Part shown: positions 58,035 through 64,000 of the stretch, one piece after another | Numbering within the stretch: the stretch's first letter is position 1 | How the letters are laid out: each line of letters begins with the position of its first letter | Assembly (NCBI GenBank): GCA_028583605.1 | Contig: CM053332.1 | Location: 14,000,442-14,064,441 of the forward strand | Length of the DNA: 64,000 nt | Origin: Dastarcus helophoroides | Lineage: Eukaryota > Arthropoda > Insecta > Coleoptera > Bothrideridae | Direction: 5' to 3' | Program-made: the position numbers and the translations under genes | Notes under the pieces: generated by a model | Told to the model about the DNA's origin: nothing | Database searches by the model: none | The model's input: the letters and a program-made list of their open reading frames with translations, nothing else

Positions 58035-59430
58035 ATGGGAAAATGGATTTTCTTCTTGCTGTTTATGATCTCACTTAGGAAACTGCGCTTCCTTGAAATA
58101 GGAAAGGAATGCAAGAAAACCTTCAGCCACCTAGGAGGCGAAAAATTAATTTGTGCCAACGTAACCGCTTATTTTTTCCGGAAGTTTGACTTGGCCCTGA
58201 ACAGAACCCATTGGTTACATTGCGAAAACTGCACCCTGAGCAACTTGGATGAAAACACTTTTAATTTTTCCCGCAACAACATCAGCTTCGTCTTCCTCCC
58301 CAATTGTAAAATAAGAACAATAAAAAAGTTTCGCGTTTGTTAAATTCCCTTTGCTGAAAGTGTTGATATTGTACAAAAATGCTATAGAAAATATTAGACA
58401 CTAAGGCTTTTAACAGCGTGAGAAAATTATTGCAACTAGATTTAAGTCGGAATAATATAAAAATTTTGATAAATCATTTATTTATTGATCTCGAAAATTT
58501 GGATATGCTTAATTTGAAAAACAACGAGATTTTTTATATACAGCCAGAAGCATTTTCCGGTTTGATGCATTTGAAATATTTATATTTAAGTAACAATGAT
58601 CTAAAGCAGCTTGAAGAGCGAACTTTTAGACATTTGATTAGTCTTAAAATTTTGTACCTGGAAAACAATCGAATTGTTGAAATTCATCCTTTGGCTTTTG
58701 TAAATTTAAGAAGTCTAAATTTTCTTTACATGAACAATAACAGTATTAGTTATCTAGTTCAATATAATTTTAAACCGCTTTCTAGTCTCGTAGATCTTCA
58801 ATTGAGAAGTAATAATCTTAAAGAGATACAAACTAGTTCATTTAATGGACTAAAAAATATTAAATACTTGTACCTTGGTGATAATAAATTGAATGTTATA
58901 AGCCTTATGGATTCATAGGATTAAATTCTTTACAAATACTTGATCTTGGTAAAAATTACTTCGAGGTTTTTCATTTCAGCCATTTGCAACATATGGAAAA
59001 TTTAAAAATTTTATGGCTGGCAAAAAACTTTATTAATAATTTTACTATAGAACCAAAAGCCGATATCCACGACTTTTTACAAATTTTGGATATAAGTGAT
59101 AATAATTTGACAAATATTAACTTCGATCTCCTAATAAGCAAAGCGCCAAGTTTATATGAAATATTTGTTGCCAACAATTCTTGGGGTTGTCAGTTCCTAA
59201 TAAGTATGTTCGAACACTTCCAGAATTTCAGTGTATCTATGTGCTCAGTCCCAAATAATGAATGCAGCTTGAATAATACACAAAATTATATCGATTTAGT
59301 ATGCAGTGATGATACCGCTACTGAAGATACTTCTACAGATGCTGACTTTGTAAGGGAAAACGCATCTAAACCCAAAATTACACTATGTCTAATATTTGTA
59401 GGCATTTACTTATCGAGTTTAATTACTTAA
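58035..59430 (+). CDS. secreted or GPI-anchored leucine-rich-repeat protein
   Basis: Starts MGKWIFFLLFMISL, a signal peptide. A Cys-containing N-terminal segment (LICANVTAYFF, WLHCENCTLSNLDENTF) leads into about ten 24-residue LRRs of the LxxLxLxxNxIxxI type, for example LLQLDLSRNNIKIL, LKYLYLSNNDLKQL and LKILYLENNRIVEI. The C-terminal part has WGCQFLISMFEHF with paired Cys (LRRCT-like), an acidic Thr-rich stalk and a hydrophobic end (LIFVGIYLSSLIT) that could signal GPI attachment. Three one-base frame changes interrupt it: near 58329-58331 (extra T), 58393-58398 (extra A) and 58903-58904 (missing C). Conservation continues across each, so it is read as one gene of about 465 residues. The ligand is unknown; such insect proteins act in adhesion or immunity. 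Confidence 0.85.
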
Positions 59431-59531
59431 GAGAGAAATTTCTGTAGTTATTTAGAAGAACATCTACCTCATAGTATTATTTATTGTTTAGTCTTAGAAT
59501 ATAGTTATTTTGTTATTGCTTTTGATTTTAA

Positions 59532-59537
59532 AATAAA
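59532..59537 (+). terminator. polyadenylation signal of the LRR gene
   Basis: AATAAA about 100 bases after the stop, followed by a T-rich stretch; the distance and strand fit the LRR gene. Confidence 0.6.
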
Positions 59538-59665
59538 CTATGTTTATTCGTTGAACCTAATTTTTACCTTTTAATTACCTCTTGATAACGAAGGCTTCCA
59601 CAGCCAGATTCAGTACAGGATATACTTCTTCCAGGATTGGACCTTGTCAAAGAACTACTAAAACT

Positions 59666-59708
59666 GTTCGATGTTTCGCCCACCATCGTAGGGGGCTTCT
59701 TCAGGAAC
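59666..59708 (-). ncRNA. hammerhead-like motif, family B, at a Penelope 3' end
   Basis: Minus strand: GTTC, CTGAAGA, A, stem II GCCC/GGGC around CCTACGATGGT, GAAA, ACAT, C, GAAC. It lies about 270 bases after the stop of the endonuclease fragment at 59979-60230, in the same sense, where Penelope-like elements carry hammerheads. Stem I is only four pairs as drawn. Confidence 0.62.
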
Positions 59709-59978
59709 AAAGAAAAGAAACAATAAATGAAAAGAGGAATATGAGGGAATAGGCAAAAATGAAAGAATGAAAAGGCCAATTTCAAAACATTGGAGCACAG
59801 TAACTCAGTATGTGCACCATACCAGAGGCGAAACTCTTCTGAATTGAAAATTGGTACAAAGAATAAGAAAGTTTAGACAGAAGAGCACGATAACTTAGTA
59901 TGTCCAGCATACCAGAGGCGAAACTCTTCTGACAGGAGAGAGGTAAAGGGAAACTTTATATACCATTCGTCTGCGCGA

Positions 59979-60230
59979 TTACTTCCGAAGATTTCCGACG
60001 GTTGGTTTCCAGATAGAGGAAAGCATGTAACCGTCGTCTCTGTTGAGGTTTTTGGGGAATTTTTGGATTTCAGTGGCCTCGCGTATCTTCCTATTATAGT
60101 AATTGGGAATATTGGATATAATTTAAATATTATCAAAGAGAATCTTATGTCCGGTCTCATGTTGATGTTCGGCAATGGCTGACTTGCTCAGGCTCCATCT
60201 GAAACTGTCGAGTAGGTTGTCGGTTGAACA
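59979..60230 (-). pseudogene. Penelope-like element, C-terminus after the GIY-YIG endonuclease
   Basis: Minus-strand frame: DNLLDSFRWSLSKSAIAEHQ, HETGHKILFDNI, a TAA stop, then IISNIPNYYNRKIREATEIQ and KFPKNLNRDDGYMLSSIWKP, ending at 59979. SAIAEH...GH.I and REA.EI.K....LNRD.G..LS..W.P are the conserved tail of Penelope proteins. Only the last 80 or so residues remain. Downstream, an 89-base sequence (GCACCATACCAGAGGCG) is tandemly duplicated at about 59795 and 59884, before the hammerhead. Confidence 0.85.
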
Positions 60231-60259
60231 TTGGAGTCATTTCGACGCCATATCCTATA

Positions 60260-60925
60260 ATCAGTCCGAAAAAACTTTTGAATTAGAAAATCTGAAACAC
60301 AAGAAGAAATTCGAATCTCTAAGCCCCAAGGTCAAAACTTATAGTTTAGTCTCAAAAACGGTAGTCAATTTGTTTTTCGTCCACTATCGGATAACGAACA
60401 TACCATCTTATCTAAAAGACTTAATTTTGCTGTCGCCCCAAGAAAAATTCCAACTGAGCAAATAATCAGTGCAGTAGAGTCTTCCATCAGAACTCTCCCC
60501 AAGGAGGCAGCAGATCCTATTCGTTTTCAAACTACAAAAATACTAAAACATCCCAAACCACAAAATTCCAATATTTTTAGAGAAGAAAGATGTGTCCTTA
60601 AAACCCTAAAAACAGATTCTTTAATCACTATTCTCTCGGCTGATAAAGATAATGCAACTGTCATTTTGGATAATTCCGAGTATTATCCAAAATTAACGCC
60701 CTGTTGAATGACGGATCCTATATTCGTCCGTCTCGAAACCCAACAAGCAAAATTGAACGTGAACTAAAGTCCAAACTAAAATCCTCAAATTTTTCCGCAG
60801 ACACTCTCAGACATCTTGTTCCGAGAGAATCCAAACCACCTCGCCTTTATGGTCTCCCCAAAATTCACCCAATATTCCTCTTAGACCCATTATCAGCACG
60901 ATAAATTTACCTACCTACAAAGTTA
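60260..60925 (+). pseudogene. Penelope-like element, reverse transcriptase N-terminal part
   Basis: Plus-strand pieces: SDNEHTILSKRLNFAVAPRK, VESSIRTLPKEAADPIRFQT, ILSADKDNATVILDNSEYY, ALLNDGSYIRPSRNPTSKIE and KPPRLYGLPKIHP. SADK.NATV.L and PPRLYGLPKIH are hallmarks of the Penelope RT. Frame changes near 60375, 60695 and 60870; the sequence stops at LPTYK, before the catalytic palm. It points away from the minus-strand endonuclease fragment, so the two pieces are head to head. Confidence 0.9.
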
Positions 60926-61820
60926 TTCATTTGCTCTTGTGCCTGACGAAAGTTGCTGTAGAACTTTGATTTTGCACTACTAGACCGTGCATTGCCATCC
61001 ACTCTAACATGAGTTCCCCTCTTTTGTTATCATTTTCTGATGCCCATGCCTTTGACTTGCATACTGTAGTCTAGGTTGCATTTTTTTTTGTTTAAGTAAA
61101 ATTTTGGACATTCTGTTGTTATAATCAACAAGTAAGTTTAAAAAAGAAGCCTTTTGTAATAAATGATTAAAATAGTATTATAAAATTCATAAACATTGTT
61201 GCTCATAGGAAATATTAAAATAAATGTCCAATATTCAAAAAGCATGCATATTTTATTCAATTTAAAAGCAATCACCTAACACTGACCATGAAATCTTCGA
61301 AACTATCAAACTTACAAACCTGAAATTTGGTAACTGGATTCCTTAAACGTCCATTAAGAAAGGATTTTTAAAAATTCAAGCCCTAAGGGGTGAAAATGTA
61401 ATGAAACTGTCTTCAGGTTGCATGCTCTCCATAAATAAAACAAATATTTGCATTGAAAGTAAGCTACAAACATTAGCTGCTAAACATTTTGGGACCTGAA
61501 ATCACTCCTAAATTATTATTGTATTTTTTATTATCTTTAAAATTTTGAAACTAAATTCGAATATACAACTTTAACTTCAAAATTTGCAAGAACGATGTAA
61601 ATTTTGACCTTAAAGATTAGTGGGGTTTGACAAAAAAGAAAAAAATTAAAGAAAATGGGTTTTTTTGAGAAAATTCGATTTTTTTTAAATTTCCAGTTTT
61701 TTCTGTTTGAAATGGGAACGCCTTTTTAAATGTCGACTTTCAAAAGCAACATGTTAAGAACTTCTAAATAATAAGATGGAAAATTTCCTTTTTTTTTCTA
61801 TTCTTATTTCTTAAATTATT
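60926..61820. other. AT-rich sequence, nothing recognised
   Basis: No frame, inverted end or strong repeat; a few array-like words at 61640-61770. Confidence 0.5.
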
Positions 61821-61827
61821 TGAACTA

Positions 61828-63100
61828 TTGGACTGACAAGAAAGTAATTTTGTTTTTTTCACATAGACAGCGTTATTTAAATTGTTTTGAATGAATTCTG
61901 TGGGTGATGTTCTTTACGTTTTGACATTTAATATCAGACAGATCGAGGTTCATTTCGAAGCACGTGGTGAGAGATTTTATTTGTAGCTGATCAACTGTTC
62001 ATTTTAACATGGCGTGCAAAAGCGAACATTTTCGGCGTATTTTACTTTTTTATTTCCTTAAAAGACGGAAGGCTGAAGAGGCTCATAAAGAAATATGTAA
62101 AGTTTATGCTGGTGATTGCATAACAGAACGCACTTGTCAGAATTAGAATTAGACATTCCGTTCTGCAGATTTTTCACTCAAAGACGACCAACGTTCTGGT
62201 CGACCTACTAAAGTTGATAATAACCAAATTAATGCCTTTATTAAAGAGGATCGTCATATAACTCTTCGAGAGATTTCGGTGAGGTTAAATGTATCACACA
62301 CAATCATTGAAAATCAGTTAAAATGTCTTGGACTCGTTAAAAAGTTCGATATTTGGGTTCCGCATAAATTAAAAGATATTCATTTGACGCAACGAATCAA
62401 TATTTACGATAGGCGCAATGAGAATGATCCCTTCTTGAAAAGAATCATTATTGGTGATGAAAAATGATTCACCTACAGTAACATCATTCGAAAGCGATCA
62501 CGGTCCAAGCATGATAAACCAGCACAAACCACATCAAAAGCTGAATTGCATCAAAGAAAGATCATGCTGTCGATTTGGTGGGATTATAAAGGTGTTGTGT
62601 ATTTTGAGCTGCTTCCAAGGAACCATACAATCAATTCAGATGTGTACTGCCAACAGCTAATGAAACTGGATGAAGCAATCGAAGAAAAAAGGCCACAATT
62701 AGCAAATCGGAAAGGAATTGTGTTCCACCATGACAATGCTAGGCCTCACACAGTCTTTGGTAACTCGTAGGAAATTATTGGAGCTTGTTTGGGAAGTGAT
62801 GTCGCATCCCCCATACAGCCCTGACCTAGCACCATCTGATTACCATTTATTTGGTAGTTTGCAGAACTCTATGAATGCTAAAAATTTCCCAAATGATGAT
62901 GACCTTAAATCGCACTTCGCTCAGTTTTTTTCTAAGAATGAGAAATTTTATGAGCGCGGAATCATGAAGCTGCAAGAAGGATGGCAAAAGGTCATTGAGC
63001 AAAATAGAAAATATACAAGTAAAAAAAGTCTATTCTTTGTATTAAAAAAAATGTGTTTTTTTCATACCACAAAACCGAAATTACTTTCTGACCAAACCAA
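61828..63100 (+). mobile_element. mariner element, complete ends
   Basis: TA at 61826-61827, inverted end TTGGACTGACAAGAAAGTAA; right end TTACTTTCTGACCAAACCAA and TA at 63101-63102. The 1,273-bp size is standard for mariner. It shows few differences between its ends and carries a nearly complete transposase, so it is younger than the split mariner at 36451. Confidence 0.93.
62009..63078 (+). pseudogene. mariner transposase, near-complete but broken
   Basis: Starts MACKSEHFRRILLFYFLKRR; helix-turn-helix region DDQRSGRPTKVDNNQINAFI and ISVRLNVSHTIIENQLKCLG. The catalytic core has IIIGDEK (first Asp) with TGA where Trp is normal (62464-62466), IMLSIWWDYKGVVYFELLP, VFHHDNARPHT (second Asp) and PPYSPDLAPSDYHLFGSLQN (third Asp, DD34D). 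The C-terminus is FYERGIMKLQEGWQKVIEQN. Lesions: stops near 62145, the TGA above and a frame change near 62765. It would have moved the element at TA sites. Confidence 0.92.
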
Positions 63101-63102
63101 TA

Positions 63103-64000
63103 AGATGAAAATTTTGAGGACAAATTAAAAACAACTTTAAATGAATTTCCAATTTTTAAAAAACTTCCGGAACGAAAACTTGAAATATTTAACTTTTTAG
63201 GGTTTCGTACCTTAAAAAGAAAAAACAGAACAATATAATCTCACTCTGGTATCCGTCCGTCCAGTCTGTCACAAAGAGGTTTTCCTCGAAAACTGTGTAA
63301 CGTAGAAATTTGAAATTTTGCACAGCGTTAGTTCTCGATAACCCACGGAAATACCGCCAGCAAACGATTAGAAAAGGAAACTATTTTACAATAAAATGGG
63401 GGATTAATTTAGTTTCCCAAATATCAAGTTTTAGTTAATATATCGTGTGAGGTATCATTTGAAAGATCCACCTCTAGGGATTCTAAAATAATTTTTATAT
63501 TTTCAGTCCAATCGTCTTAAAGATGCAGTTCAAGTGTGTCATAATTCATCCTCTCTCCTGTTCTCCTAGGTTTCAAAAGATAAAATTTAGATTTTAAGAG
63601 GATTAGTAGTTATTGGGCTATAGATTGTCGGAAAACTGCAGGTTTTTTTCGATATCGTAATAGTCGTTGAGCTTTTTGAACCATGTAATACTGATTTTAT
63701 TCAAATAAACAACTTGATTTAGCTGAAGGACAGAATGCAGACCAAATTTGTCTTTTACGTTATTTCATTTAGATGAATATTTTCGGAGTTAACACTAGTT
63801 AAGGCAATGCAGTAATTGCGGTTGGAATCGAACATTTTAGCGCAATCAGAGGCGATCTTAGAAACTGTTTTAGTCATATATTTATTCCAAATGAATGATT
63901 TTTATCCGGGACACTATCAATTCCATAAATATTTGGATTGATTGTAGTAAAAAGTGTGTAAATCTGAAAATAGACACTTTTGTCATTTTTCAATTATAAT
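63103..64000. other. right flank, one possible dispersed repeat
   Basis: GGGTTTCGTACCTTAAAAAG and TATCCGTCCGTCCAGTCTGT at about 63200-63270 resemble a GGTTCCGTACC/TCTGTCTGTC repeat widespread in insect genomes. Only one copy is present here, so the identification is from memory. The rest is unique AT-rich sequence. Confidence 0.3.

Noticed and set aside
59873..60175. A 100-codon minus-strand frame as an independent gene
   Set aside because: It is a shifted frame of the Penelope C-terminus; the conserved residues are in the neighbouring frame.
1..64000. tRNA genes
   Set aside because: No segment with a recognisable A box/B box pair and cloverleaf was found by eye; a tRNAscan run would settle it.

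Overview
The window is AT-rich, repeat-laden insect nuclear DNA. A beetle is plausible, but the order is not settled by the sequence. The evidence is many 48-70 bp spliceosomal introns, an insect-like TAF2, P-type, mariner, Tc1, hAT, RTE and Penelope elements, and a nuclear copy of mitochondrial 12S rDNA. Only two host genes are supported: TAF2 (13160-27923, minus strand, 13 coding exons) and a secreted leucine-rich-repeat gene (58035-59430, plus strand). Most of the rest is mobile DNA and a degenerate purine/pyrimidine-strand repeat built on a GAAAAAGTCGAAATTTTGA-like word, which fills roughly 40% of the window.

Layout. 1-900: nothing recognised. 901-4600: the degenerate array, with 112-bp monomers at 901-3130. 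4699-7149: a deleted LTR retroelement with two 243-245 bp LTRs and a 70-bp tandem repeat. 7150-8399: array. 8413-12543: a full-length RTE-like LINE (minus strand) with a 13-bp target duplication. 13160-27923: TAF2. Its 8-kb intron holds a hammerhead ribozyme motif (16284-16330), array DNA and a 4.3-kb P-type transposon (18820-23162) with 36-bp perfect inverted ends and an 8-bp target duplication. 28314-31216: two hAT-like non-autonomous elements. 32345-33083: 12S rDNA NUMT. 33091-34715: two palindromes of a ribozyme-bearing repeat. 36451-42650: a mariner split by a Tc1 element and by a hAT element. 43960-53980: three related 2.5-2.9 kb blocks whose array switches strand in the middle. 54228-57594: a second copy of the hAT family, inverted relative to the first. 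58035-59540: LRR gene. 59570-60925: two head-to-head Penelope-like fragments. 61828-63100: a mariner.

The most interesting theme is a set of hammerhead-like RNA motifs in three sequence families. One has a complete canonical core with a 6-bp stem I. One lies about 270 bp downstream of a Penelope endonuclease stop codon. One is carried by a 100-150 bp repeat present as palindromes and fragments. A second theme is data quality: TAF2 and the LRR gene are conserved but interrupted by single-base insertions or deletions, mostly in doubled letters. This looks more like unpolished long-read assembly than gene death, so frameshifts here should be read cautiously.
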